Below, in pieces: positions 7,539-19,634 of a stretch of 30,721 bases of DNA (positions within the stretch are counted from its first letter, which is position 1; each line of letters begins with the position of its first letter). Below the pieces are notes generated by a model that worked only from the letters and a program-made list of their open reading frames with translations, did no database searches and had not been told where the DNA came from. Where the stretch lies: positions 1 through 30,721 of the forward strand of contig JAEZBO010000158.1 in the NCBI GenBank assembly GCA_023427085.1. Reading direction: 5' to 3'. This stretch comes from Pseudomonadota bacterium (GTDB lineage Bacteria; Pseudomonadota; Gammaproteobacteria; Burkholderiales; Burkholderiaceae_B). A program made the translations under genes and the position numbers.

Positions 7539-8690
7539 GTGCTGCCGTCACTTCTACCTGAGGGATCCACCGCGTTCCCTCCTGCAATCCTAGCTCTGGC
7601 GGACGGTACCATTTTTCGGGGCGTTTCCATAGGCGCGCCGGGCCATGTGGTCGCCGAAGTGGTCTTCAACACCTCCATGACGGGCTACCAAGAGATCCTG
7701 ACCGATCCCAGCTATAACGGCCAGATCGTCACGCTCACGTATCCGCACATCGGCAACACCGGTGTCAACGACGAGGACATCGAGGCCCGCCGGGTGTTCG
7801 CGTCCGGCCTGGTGGTGCGCGACTGCCCGGCCCGCGTGTCGAACTTCCGCGCCACGCAGTCGCTGCCCGACTACCTGGCCGCGCAAGGCGTGGTGGCGAT
7901 CTCGGGCATCGACACCCGCAAGCTGACCCGCATCCTGCGCGACAAGGGCGCGCAAGGCGCCTGCATCCTGGTCGGCGACGACAGCGAACGCGCCGTCGAA
8001 CTGGCGCGCGGCTTTCCCGGCATGTCCGGCCAGGACCTGGCCCGCGTGGTGTCGATCACCGAGCGCAGCGACTGGAAACAAGGCACCTGGCAGCTGGGCG
8101 AAGGCTATGCCGCGCCGAGCGGGCAGGATTACCACGTGGTCGCCTACGACTTCGGCGTCAAGAGCAACATCCTGCGCCTGCTGGCCGACCGCGGCTGCCG
8201 CATCACGCTGGTGCCGGCGCAGACGCCGGCCGACGAGGTCCTCAAGCTGGCCCCCGATGGCGTGTTCCTGGCCAACGGCCCCGGCGATCCCGAGCCCTGC
8301 GACTACGCAGTGGCGGCGACCCGGGTGTTCCTCGAGCGCAAGCTGCCGGTGTTCGGCATCTGCCTGGGCCACCAGATCCTCGGCCTGGCCGTCGGCGGCA
8401 AGACCGGCAAGATGAAGACCGGCCACCACGGCGCCAACCACCCGGTGCAGGACCTGCAGTCGCGCCGCGTGTTCATCACCAGCCAGAACCACGGTTTCGA
8501 GGTGCAGGCCAGCAGCCTGCCGGCCAACGCACGGGTCACCCACGTGTCGCTGTTCGACGGCACGCTGCAAGGCTTCGAGCTCACCGACCGCCCGGCCTTC
8601 TGCTTCCAGGGCCACCCCGAAGCCAGCCCCGGACCGCACGACATCATCGAGCTGTTCGACAAGTTCATCGGCCTGATGAGCAAAAAATAA
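7539..8690 (+). CDS. carA: Carbamoyl-phosphate synthase small (glutaminase) subunit
   Basis: CarA splits glutamine and channels ammonia to CarB, which makes carbamoyl phosphate for arginine and pyrimidines. From the GTG at 7539 the product is 383 residues. The N-terminal domain carries FPPAILALADGTIFRG and MTGYQEILTDPSY; the C-terminal class I glutaminase domain has FGICLGHQILGLAVGG with nucleophile C275, SQNHGFEV (315-322), and the GHPEASPGPHD motif with catalytic H359 and E361. GGGG at 7529-7532 is 6 bp before GTG 7539, so I prefer it over the in-frame TTG at 7521, which falls in the leader. carB follows after 87 bp that contain an imperfect GC hairpin. Confidence 0.95.
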   Translation: MLPSLLPEGSTAFPPAILALADGTIFRGVSIGAPGHVVAEVVFNTSMTGYQEILTDPSYNGQIVTLTYPHIGNTGVNDEDIEARRVFASGLVVRDCPARVSNFRATQSLPDYLAAQGVVAISGIDTRKLTRILRDKGAQGACILVGDDSERAVELARGFPGMSGQDLARVVSITERSDWKQGTWQLGEGYAAPSGQDYHVVAYDFGVKSNILRLLADRGCRITLVPAQTPADEVLKLAPDGVFLANGPGDPEPCDYAVAATRVFLERKLPVFGICLGHQILGLAVGGKTGKMKTGHHGANHPVQDLQSRRVFITSQNHGFEVQASSLPANARVTHVSLFDGTLQGFELTDRPAFCFQGHPEASPGPHDIIELFDKFIGLMSKK

Positions 8691-8777
8691 TTCGCCTCGC
8701 GCCGCGCCCGCGGCAGGCCGGCCCCCACGGGCCGCCTGCTGCAGCGGGCCGGCGCGACGGCAACAGAGATAGAAGCC

Positions 8778-12020
<3,243 letters not shown>

Positions 12021-12070
12021 GCGGTCCGGCGACGCGCGGCCTGCGGGCCGCGCCATCGAGGAGGTCGGCC

Positions 12071-12826
12071 ATGCGTGTCTTCATCACCGGTGCCAGCAGC
12101 GGCCTGGGCCAGGCGCTGGCGCGCCGCTACGCCGCCGCCGGCGCCACGCTGGGCCTGCTGGGCCGGCGCGAGGACGCCTTGCTGGCATTGCGCGACAGCC
12201 TGCCGGGTCAGCACCGCCATTACGTGGTCGACGTGCGCGAGCGCCAGGCCCTGCATGCGGCGGCGGCGGACTTCCTGGCCGCCGGCGCCGGCCGCATCGA
12301 CGTGGTGATCGCCAGCGCCGGCATCAGCGCCGGCACGCTATCCGAGCACGCCGAGGATTTCGAGGTCTTCAAGGCCATCGTCGACACCAACCTGCTGGCC
12401 ACCGTCGCCACCTTCGAGCCGTTCATCGCCGCGATGCGGGCGCAAGGGCAGGGCCGGCTGGTCGGCATCGGCAGCGTGGCCGGCGTGCGCGGGCTGCCGG
12501 GCGCCGGCGCCTACAGCGCGTCCAAGGCCGCGGTGGCGACCTATTGCGAGAGCCTCCGGCTCGAGCTGGGCGGCGCCGGCATCGGTGTCGTGACGATCGC
12601 GCCGGGCTACATCCGCACGCCGATGACGGCCGGCAATCCCTACGGCATGCCGTTCCTGATGGACGCCGATGCCTTCGCGCTGCGCGCGCAGGCGGCCATC
12701 GACCGCGGCGTCTCGTACACGGTGATCCCGTGGCAGATGGGCGTGGTGGCCCGGCTGATGCGGTTGCTGCCGGACTGGCTGTACGACCGCGCGGCCCGCA
12801 ACGCGCCGCGCAAGCCGCGCCGCTGA
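12071..12826 (+). CDS. Short-chain dehydrogenase/reductase (SDR) family oxidoreductase
   Basis: The 251-residue protein has a Rossmann fold. The cofactor loop is TGASSGLG (6-13), the active site S135, Y148 and K152 (GSVAG ... YSASK), and PGYIRTPM follows. Arginines after the second strand (GRR, about 31-33) suggest NADPH. The classic NNAG motif reads IASAG here (80-84), as in a subgroup of SDRs. GAGGAGGT at 12058-12065 is a near-perfect ribosome binding site for ATG 12071. The open frame extends far upstream but only as an out-of-frame reading of carB. The gene sits 50 bp after carB and may share its transcript; the substrate is unknown. Confidence 0.9.
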   Translation: MRVFITGASSGLGQALARRYAAAGATLGLLGRREDALLALRDSLPGQHRHYVVDVRERQALHAAAADFLAAGAGRIDVVIASAGISAGTLSEHAEDFEVFKAIVDTNLLATVATFEPFIAAMRAQGQGRLVGIGSVAGVRGLPGAGAYSASKAAVATYCESLRLELGGAGIGVVTIAPGYIRTPMTAGNPYGMPFLMDADAFALRAQAAIDRGVSYTVIPWQMGVVARLMRLLPDWLYDRAARNAPRKPRR

Positions 12827-12831
12827 GTCGC

Positions 12832-13479
12832 TTAGCGCGCCGAGAAGTCGTCCTCGACCGGCGCATGCACGTGCGCCACGTCGCCCCAGCTGGAGATGCG
12901 CCAGCGGCCCTGGTCGACGTTGATGCGGTTGATGCTGACGTTGAGCAGCAGCGAATCGCGCGGCGCGGTCAGCGGCAGGTTCTGCGCATGGCGCCAGATG
13001 ATGTCCAGCACGCCGCCGTGGGTGAACACCAGGATGCGTTCGTGCGCATGGCGCTGCGCCAGCGCGTCGACCGCGTCGACCACGCGGGCACGGAACTGGC
13101 CGAGCGTCTCGCCGCCCTCGAGCGGGCTGTTGGCCTCGCGGCTTTTCCACGAGCGCGCGGCCTCGGGCTGCAACTGGTCCATCTGTTCGAGATCGACGCC
13201 TTCGAGCACGCCGAAGCAGCGTTCGCGCACGCCCGGCTCGGTGCGCACGCGCAGATCGAGCTGTTCGGCGACCGCGCTGGCGGTGTCGTGCGCGCGCATC
13301 AGGTCGCTGCTGTAGAGCGCCGCGAACGGCGAGCGCTCGCCATCGGCTTTGAGCCGGCCGGCCAGCTTGCGGGCCTGCTCGATGCCATTGTCGTTGAGCG
13401 GGATGTCCTGCCAGCCCTGCATGCGGCGGGCCACGTTCCAGTCGGTTTCGCCGTGGCGGATGAACCAGATTTCAGTCAT
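12832..13479 (-). CDS. Histidine phosphatase family protein (phosphoglycerate mutase-like)
   Basis: The 215-residue product starts MTEIWFIRHGETDWN with the phosphate-pocket R8 and catalytic H9; a second arginine lies in SSDLMRAHDTA (R62), an acidic residue in VRERCFG (E86), and the second histidine in FTHGG (H154). This is the complete branch-1 histidine phosphatase active site. Members include cofactor-dependent phosphoglycerate mutases, GpmB-like proteins and alpha-ribazole phosphatase; sequence alone does not settle which. The frame stays open 30 codons upstream, but family similarity begins at the ATG at 13479. It converges with the SDR gene (5-bp gap) and diverges from the permease. Confidence 0.9.
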   Translation of the reverse strand: MTEIWFIRHGETDWNVARRMQGWQDIPLNDNGIEQARKLAGRLKADGERSPFAALYSSDLMRAHDTASAVAEQLDLRVRTEPGVRERCFGVLEGVDLEQMDQLQPEAARSWKSREANSPLEGGETLGQFRARVVDAVDALAQRHAHERILVFTHGGVLDIIWRHAQNLPLTAPRDSLLLNVSINRINVDQGRWRISSWGDVAHVHAPVEDDFSAR

Positions 13480-13565
13480 GGGTTGCGGGGTCTCGGTAAG
13501 GGGCAGGGCCGTGGCGACGGCGCTAGCAGTGCAGGATCGCCACGTGTTCGTCCCTGATTGTAGAA

Positions 13566-13585
13566 GCAAGCACGTATTTGCTTGC
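13566..13585. promoter_or_regulatory. Inverted repeat in the divergent promoter region before the pyrimidine permease
   Basis: GCAAGCA (13566-13572) and TGCTTGC (13579-13585) form a perfect 7-bp inverted repeat with a 6-bp centre. It lies between a possible minus-strand -10 (TACAAT, 13562-13557) and a possible plus-strand promoter. It could be an operator for a dimeric regulator of either gene. Confidence 0.4.
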
Positions 13586-13610
13586 CGCCGGCACCTGCTG
13601 GAAATAAACT
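13583..13610 (+). promoter_or_regulatory. Candidate sigma-70 promoter of the pyrimidine permease
   Basis: TTGCCG (13583-13588) and TAAACT (13605-13610) are separated by 16 bp, predicting a transcript start near 13617 and a leader of about 60 nt before ATG 13677. The -35 overlaps the right arm of the inverted repeat at 13566-13585. Confidence 0.4.
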
Positions 13611-13676
13611 TTCGCCGCTCGCGCGGGCTCGCGTCCCACGCCGCGCCTCAAAAACAAAACCCTGGGAGGGGTGCTG

Positions 13677-14999
13677 ATGTCCGAGTCTTTTTTCCCCCGC
13701 TGGCGCCGCGTGAACGGCACCGACGGCACCGTCATCGCCCCCGATGAGTGCCTGTCGCCGGGTCAGAACGTCGCCATGGGCGCGCAGCACGTGGTCGCGA
13801 TGTTCGGCTCGACCGTGCTGGCCCCCTTGCTGATGGGCTTCGATCCCAACGTCGCGATCCTGATGTCGGGCATCGGCACGCTGATCTTCTTCCTGTTCGT
13901 GCGCGGCCGGGTGCCCAGCTACCTGGGCTCGAGCTTTGCGTTCATCGGCGGCGTGATCGCGGTGACCGGTTATGCCGGCAGCGGTCCCAACGCCAACATC
14001 GGCGTGGCGCTGGGCGCCATCATCGCCTGCGGCCTGGCCTATACGCTGATCGGCATCCTGGTGTGGGTCGCCAACGCCCGCGGCGGCGCCGGCGCGGCCT
14101 GGATCGACCGGCTGATGCCGCCGGTGGTGACCGGCTCGGTGGTCGCGGTGATCGGCCTGCACCTGGCGCCGATCGCGGCGCGCGGCGCGATGGGCGGTTC
14201 GACCTTCGACGCCATCATGGCGGTCGTGACGATCGTCTGCGTGGGCGGCGTGGCGGTCTGGTCGCGCGGCATGATGCAGCGGCTGCTGATCCTGATCGGC
14301 CTGATCCTGGCCTGCGTGATCTACGCGGTGCTGACCAACGGCATGGGCCTGGGCAAGCCGATCGACTTCTCCGGCGTTGCGCAGGCCGCCTGGTTCGGCC
14401 TGCCCAGCTTCGCCGCGCCGGTGTTCCAGGCCTCGGCGATGGGCCTGATCGTGCCGGTGGCGGTGATCCTGGTGGCCGAGAACCTCGGCCACATCAAGGC
14501 CGTCAGCGCCATGACCGGCCGCGACATGGACCGCTACCTGGGCCGCGCCTTCGTCGGCGACGGTGTCGCGACGATGGTGTCGGGCAGCGTCGGCGGCACC
14601 GGCGTGACCACCTACGCCGAGAACATCGGCGTGATGGCGGTCACCCGCATCTACTCGACGCTGGTGTTCGTGATCGCCGCGCTGATCGCCATCGTGCTGG
14701 GTTTCTCGCCCAAGTTCGGCGCGCTGATCCTGACCATCCCCGGCCCGGTGCTGGGCGGCATGTCGATCGTCGTGTTCGGCCTGATCACGGTGGCCGGCGC
14801 GCGCATCTGGGTCGTCAACAAGGTCGACTTCAGCGACAACCGCAACCTGATCGTGGCCGCGGTCACGCTGGTCATGGGCGCGGGCGACTTCACGCTCAAG
14901 CTGGGCGACTTCCACCTGAACGGCATCGGCACCGCGACGTTCGGCGCGATCCTGCTGTACGCCATGCTCAGGCCCGGCGCCGGACGCAGCGTCAGCTAG
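13677..14999 (+). CDS. Uracil/pyrimidine permease, NCS2 family (UraA/RutG-like)
   Basis: The 440-residue membrane protein belongs to the NCS2 (SLC23) nucleobase:proton symporters. It keeps the QH pair of the first helix (Q37-H38, followed by AMFGSTVLAP), the glutamate in VAENLGH (E268) and that in GVTTYAENIGVMAVT (E315), the residues that bind base and proton in UraA. The N-terminal stretch (RGRVPSYLGSSFAFIGGVIA) and long C-terminal similarity look to me closer to RutG than to UraA, but no rut genes are nearby. GGGAGGG at 13664-13670 favours ATG 13677 over the GTG at 13671. It is followed by a terminator at 15079-15111 and looks like a single-gene unit. Confidence 0.9.
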   Translation: MSESFFPRWRRVNGTDGTVIAPDECLSPGQNVAMGAQHVVAMFGSTVLAPLLMGFDPNVAILMSGIGTLIFFLFVRGRVPSYLGSSFAFIGGVIAVTGYAGSGPNANIGVALGAIIACGLAYTLIGILVWVANARGGAGAAWIDRLMPPVVTGSVVAVIGLHLAPIAARGAMGGSTFDAIMAVVTIVCVGGVAVWSRGMMQRLLILIGLILACVIYAVLTNGMGLGKPIDFSGVAQAAWFGLPSFAAPVFQASAMGLIVPVAVILVAENLGHIKAVSAMTGRDMDRYLGRAFVGDGVATMVSGSVGGTGVTTYAENIGVMAVTRIYSTLVFVIAALIAIVLGFSPKFGALILTIPGPVLGGMSIVVFGLITVAGARIWVVNKVDFSDNRNLIVAAVTLVMGAGDFTLKLGDFHLNGIGTATFGAILLYAMLRPGAGRSVS

Positions 15000-15078
15000 G
15001 CGAGGCCGGCCAGGCCCTGCCCGCCGGGGCGGGGCCGCTTGCAATTCGGCCGAAGTTTGCCGACAATTCGTTCTGAAG

Positions 15079-15111
15079 ACCCCGGTTGCGCCGACCGGGG
15101 TTTTAGTTTTT
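15079..15111 (+). terminator. Intrinsic terminator after the pyrimidine permease
   Basis: ACCCCGGT (15079-15086) and ACCGGGGT (15094-15101) form an 8-bp perfect stem with a 7-nt loop, followed by TTTT, AG and TTTTT. It lies 80 bp after the permease stop; a second GC hairpin without a T-run (15014-15022 with 15027-15035) precedes it. Confidence 0.88.
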
Positions 15112-15380
15112 GCCGCCTAGGCAAACGGCGGCCTGCGCGGCAGGCCGCGAGCCGGCGCAAGCCAGTCTGCACCGGCGGGCCCGACCTGCCGGTCATCCGC
15201 GCAAGCGCGCCGGCCAGCCTGCTTTCCGCAGGCCTGACCATGAATCGTTCTGGTGTCGATCGCTTCCGTCCGTGAAGCGTGTGGTTGATTTTTTTTGCCG
15301 TCCAGCCGCCGCAAGGGTCAGCCTTGATGCCCGCAACGGGCCGGCGGCGGTTTATGCATTGTTGTTTGATAGGAAGAGAC
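15112..15380 (+). promoter_or_regulatory. Structured, gene-free region and leader upstream of greA
   Basis: No gene is visible here, but several inverted repeats are. GCGGCCTGC (15128-15136) pairs perfectly with GCAGGCCGC (15140-15148) around a 3-nt loop. CGCTTC and GAAGCG (about 15260-15278) precede a run of eight T at 15289-15296, a terminator-like arrangement with a 10-nt gap before the T-run. GCCGCCG (15305-15311) can pair with CGGCGGC (15342-15348), enclosing a GCCCG-CAA-CGGGC hairpin (15329-15341). AGGAAGA at 15371-15377 is the greA ribosome binding site. E. coli greA has a leader terminator that yields short RNAs; an analogous leader is possible but only inferred. Confidence 0.4.
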
Positions 15381-15857
15381 ATGTCCGCCATTCCCCTGAC
15401 TGCGAGCGGCGCCGAGCGCCTGCAGCAAGAACTGCATCGTCTGAAGACCGTCGAGCGTCCCGAGGTCATCAATGCGATCGCCGAAGCGCGCGCGCAGGGT
15501 GATCTGTCCGAGAATGCCGAATACGACGCCGCGCGCGAGCGGCAGGGCTTCATCGAGGGCCGCATCAGCGAGCTCGAAGGCACGCTGTCCAATGCCCAGA
15601 TCATCGATCCGGCCGAACTGCAGGCCGACGGCAAGGCGGTGTTCGGCTCGACCGTCGATATCGAGGACCTCGAGTCCGGCGAACGCGTGATCTACCAGAT
15701 CGTCGGCGACGTCGAGGCCGATATCCGCAACAACCTGATCTCGGTGTCGAGCCCGGTGGCGCGCGCGCTGATCGGCAAGTCGGCCGGCGACGTGGTCGAG
15801 GTCAACGCGCCGTCCGGCGTGCGCGAATACGAGATCATCGAGGTCAAGTACCTCTGA
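15381..15857 (+). CDS. greA: Transcription elongation factor GreA
   Basis: The product is 158 residues, the same as E. coli GreA. The N-terminal coiled coil that reaches into the RNA polymerase secondary channel (about 1-75) holds the tip motif ARAQGDLSENAEYDAA with acidic residues D41 and E44 that coordinate the catalytic magnesium. The C-terminal FKBP-like domain follows and ends in EVKYL. GreA stimulates cleavage of backtracked RNA and rescues stalled polymerase. ATG 15381 has AGGAAGA 4 bases upstream of a suitable spacing; an upstream in-frame ATG at 15279 would add 34 non-family residues and is rejected. Confidence 0.97.
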   Translation: MSAIPLTASGAERLQQELHRLKTVERPEVINAIAEARAQGDLSENAEYDAARERQGFIEGRISELEGTLSNAQIIDPAELQADGKAVFGSTVDIEDLESGERVIYQIVGDVEADIRNNLISVSSPVARALIGKSAGDVVEVNAPSGVREYEIIEVKYL

Positions 15858-15898
15858 CCGGTTCCCGGCCCCAGGCCTTTTGATGCAGGCAGGCGTAG

Positions 15899-16324
15899 AT
15901 GTCGACCGTCGTTCGTATCCTGGCCGCGCTGTGGTGCGGCTCGTTGTGGAGCGTGGGCCTGCTGGTGGCGCCGACGCTGTTCGTCACGCTCGGCCCGGCG
16001 CAGGCAGGCAAGGTGGTCGCGGTGCGGTTCTTCTACCAGGCCGTCGCCGGCCTGGCGGCGGCGGTGCTGATGTGGCTGCTCGACCGGGCGGCCGGTGGCC
16101 AGGCCCTCGGGCCGGCGGGGCGCAAGGCGACGCTGCTGATGGCGGTGGGGGTGGGCCTGGGCTATTTCGGCCTCAAGCCCATCATGGATCACGGCCGCGC
16201 CTTGCTGGCCGCGGGCCAGTCCGTGCCGCCGTGGGCCGACTTCGGCCTGCTGCACGGCGTGTCCACGGTGATCTACTTGCTGGTGGCCTTGCTGGGCCTG
16301 CGGCTGGTCGCGGCGGTACGCTGA
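15899..16324 (+). CDS. DUF4149 (TMEM205-like) small integral membrane protein
   Basis: The 141-residue protein has four predicted membrane helices: about 5-30 (ILAALWCGSLWSVGLLVAPTLF), 40-62, 78-95 (ATLLMAVGVGLGYFGLKP) and 115-138. The W-x-G-x-L motif in the first helix followed by LVAPTLF, and a short FFYQAVAG segment, match the DUF4149 family, often found beside greA, yhbY and ftsH in betaproteobacteria. Its function is unknown. It starts 41 bp after greA with only a weak ribosome binding site (AGGC) and may be cotranscribed. Its last 52 bp overlap the 3' end of yhbY on the other strand. Confidence 0.8.
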   Translation: MSTVVRILAALWCGSLWSVGLLVAPTLFVTLGPAQAGKVVAVRFFYQAVAGLAAAVLMWLLDRAAGGQALGPAGRKATLLMAVGVGLGYFGLKPIMDHGRALLAAGQSVPPWADFGLLHGVSTVIYLLVALLGLRLVAAVR

Positions 16325-16875
16325 GTCGTGCCGCTGCGGCGGGCGCCGGCGCGCAGCGACAGCGCGCTGCCGGCACGCCGGGGCGCGGCGGCTTTTTTCA
16401 GCGGCACACGGGTGCTCGGGCGTGCCGGGCGGTCGGTGTCGTAGGGATCGCGGCGTACCGGCTCGACGGTTTCCTTTTCGGGCCGGGCCGGCTGCTTGGG
16501 CGTGGTGCGGCCCTCGGCGGCCTGCTTCTTGGGCACGTGCGGATCGCTGGCTTTCTTGCGCAGCGCGCGGGTGGCGGGCTTGCGGGCCTCGAGGTCCTTG
16601 GCGGTCGGGCGATGCAGGATCAGCATCTTGCCAAGGTGATGCACGGCCGCGCACGAGAGCGTGTCGCAGATATTGGCCAGCATGGCTTCACGGGCCTCAC
16701 GGTCGTCGCCACCGGCGCGCACCTTGATCAGCCCGTGGGCGGATAATGCAAGGTCGATTTCCTTCAGGACGGCCTCGGTCAGTCCGTTGTCGCCGATCAG
16801 GACGACAGGACGCAAGGCGTGGGCGGCGGCGCGCAGTTCGCTGCGCTCGCGGGGTGTAATTTCAAGGTTCGGCAT
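16273..16875 (-). CDS. yhbY: YhbY-family RNA-binding protein with long basic C-terminal extension
   Basis: Residues 1-97 form a CRS1-YhbY (CRM) domain with GDNGLTEAVLKEID (28-41), HGLIKVR (47-53) and HLGKMLILHRP (80-90). E. coli YhbY is about 97 residues and associates with pre-50S ribosomes; this product is 200 residues, with a tail (about 91-200) rich in Lys, Arg, Pro, Ala and Thr and no recognisable fold. The tail overlaps the neighbouring membrane-protein gene in antisense by 52 bp. The ATG at 16875 is 17 bp from the rlmE start on the other strand, and a TACAAT -10 lies so close that the mRNA may have no leader. Both divergent genes act on the large ribosomal subunit. Confidence 0.9.
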   Translation of the reverse strand: MPNLEITPRERSELRAAAHALRPVVLIGDNGLTEAVLKEIDLALSAHGLIKVRAGGDDREAREAMLANICDTLSCAAVHHLGKMLILHRPTAKDLEARKPATRALRKKASDPHVPKKQAAEGRTTPKQPARPEKETVEPVRRDPYDTDRPARPSTRVPLKKAAAPRRAGSALSLRAGARRSGTTQRTAATSRRPSKATSK

Positions 16876-16881
16876 GACCGG

Positions 16882-16887
16882 ATTGTA
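16882..16887 (-). promoter_or_regulatory. Candidate -10 (TACAAT) of yhbY, implying a near-leaderless transcript
   Basis: On the minus strand TACAAT occupies 16887-16882, and only 6 bases separate it from the yhbY ATG (16875). Transcription would then begin at or within a base or two of the start codon. I saw no good -35 at standard spacing. Confidence 0.4.
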
Positions 16888-16892
16888 CGAGA

Positions 16893-17534
16893 ATGGCCAA
16901 GAAGAAATTTTCCAAAGAGTGGATCCAGCAGCACATCAACGATCCGTACGTCAAGATGGCCAAGCAAAAGGGCTATCGCGCACGGGCAGCGTTCAAACTC
17001 GCTGAAATCGCCGACATCGAAAAAGTGTTGCGTCGAGGCGACATCGTGGTCGATCTGGGCTCGACGCCGGGCAGTTGGTCGCAGGTCGCGCGCGAGCGCA
17101 TGGTCGGTGCCGGCGGCATCATCGATGGCCGCATCCTGGCGCTCGACATCCTGCCGATGGAGCCGATCGCCGGCGTCGAGTTCATGCTGGGCGACTTCCG
17201 CGAGGACTCGGTGCTGCGCGAACTCGAAAATCGTCTGGCCGGCGCAAAAATAGACCTTGTAATGTCGGACATGGCCCCCAATCTATCGGGGGTCAGCTCC
17301 GCCGATTCAGCTAGGATTCAGCATGTGTGCGATCTGGCCTTGGAATTTTCCCAGGCGCACCTCAAGCCGGACGGGGTCCTGATCGTCAAGGCCTTCCACG
17401 GCAGCGGGTTCTCGCAGATCGTCGAAGCTTTCAAACAGCATTTCCGCCGCGTGGTCGAGCGCAAGCCCAAGGCTTCGCGTGACCGTTCGTCGGAAACCTT
17501 TCTGGTCGGGCGCGGCCTGAAGCATCCAGCTTGA
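16893..17534 (+). CDS. rlmE: 23S rRNA 2'-O-methyltransferase (RlmE/RrmJ/FtsJ)
   Basis: RlmE methylates the 2'-OH of U2552 in the A-loop of 23S rRNA late in 50S assembly. The 213-residue protein contains the catalytic K-D-K-E tetrad at K35 (YRARAAFKL), D126 (SDMAPN), K166 (VLIVKAFHG) and E201 (RSSETFLV). The SAM-binding motif is DLGSTPGSWSQ (54-64), where the E. coli enzyme has DLGAAPGGWSQ. ATG 16893 begins the basic MAKKKFSKEW leader typical of the family. It is followed by ftsH in the same direction after 186 bp, as in E. coli, where the pair is heat-shock controlled. Confidence 0.96.
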   Translation: MAKKKFSKEWIQQHINDPYVKMAKQKGYRARAAFKLAEIADIEKVLRRGDIVVDLGSTPGSWSQVARERMVGAGGIIDGRILALDILPMEPIAGVEFMLGDFREDSVLRELENRLAGAKIDLVMSDMAPNLSGVSSADSARIQHVCDLALEFSQAHLKPDGVLIVKAFHGSGFSQIVEAFKQHFRRVVERKPKASRDRSSETFLVGRGLKHPA

Positions 17535-17650
17535 CGCTTTTTGCGCCAAACCTGCGCCCATTTTGTCTTTTCTCCCCGGTTCATGCCCATGTAATGTGTC
17601 GTAACCCCCGCCCCAAAGCGGCGCTTGCCCCGACAGAGTAGAATCGGGCG

Positions 17651-17678
17651 TTGACAACTCAATAAGGTGCCCCATCTC
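17651..17678 (+). promoter_or_regulatory. ftsH: Sigma-32-like (heat-shock) promoter candidate for ftsH
   Basis: GTTGACA (TTGACA at 17651-17656) is followed after 13 bp by CCCCATCTC (17670-17678). This resembles the sigma-32 pattern CTTGAA, 13-17 bp, CCCCATNT. A sigma-70 reading would need a -10 at about 17674, where no good match exists. FtsH degrades sigma-32 in E. coli, so heat-shock control is biologically plausible. The transcript would start near 17685, about 35 nt before the TTG start codon. Confidence 0.5.
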
Positions 17679-17720
17679 GCGGGCACCGGTCCGGTCGGAT
17701 TCGAGAGCAGGAGATCGACC

Positions 17721-19616
<1,896 letters not shown>

Positions 19617-19634
19617 TCCGGCTGTCCGCGCGGC

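Noticed and set aside
15014..15035. A first terminator right after the permease
   Set aside because: The stem is strong but no T-run follows; the hairpin at 15079-15111 has both stem and T-run.
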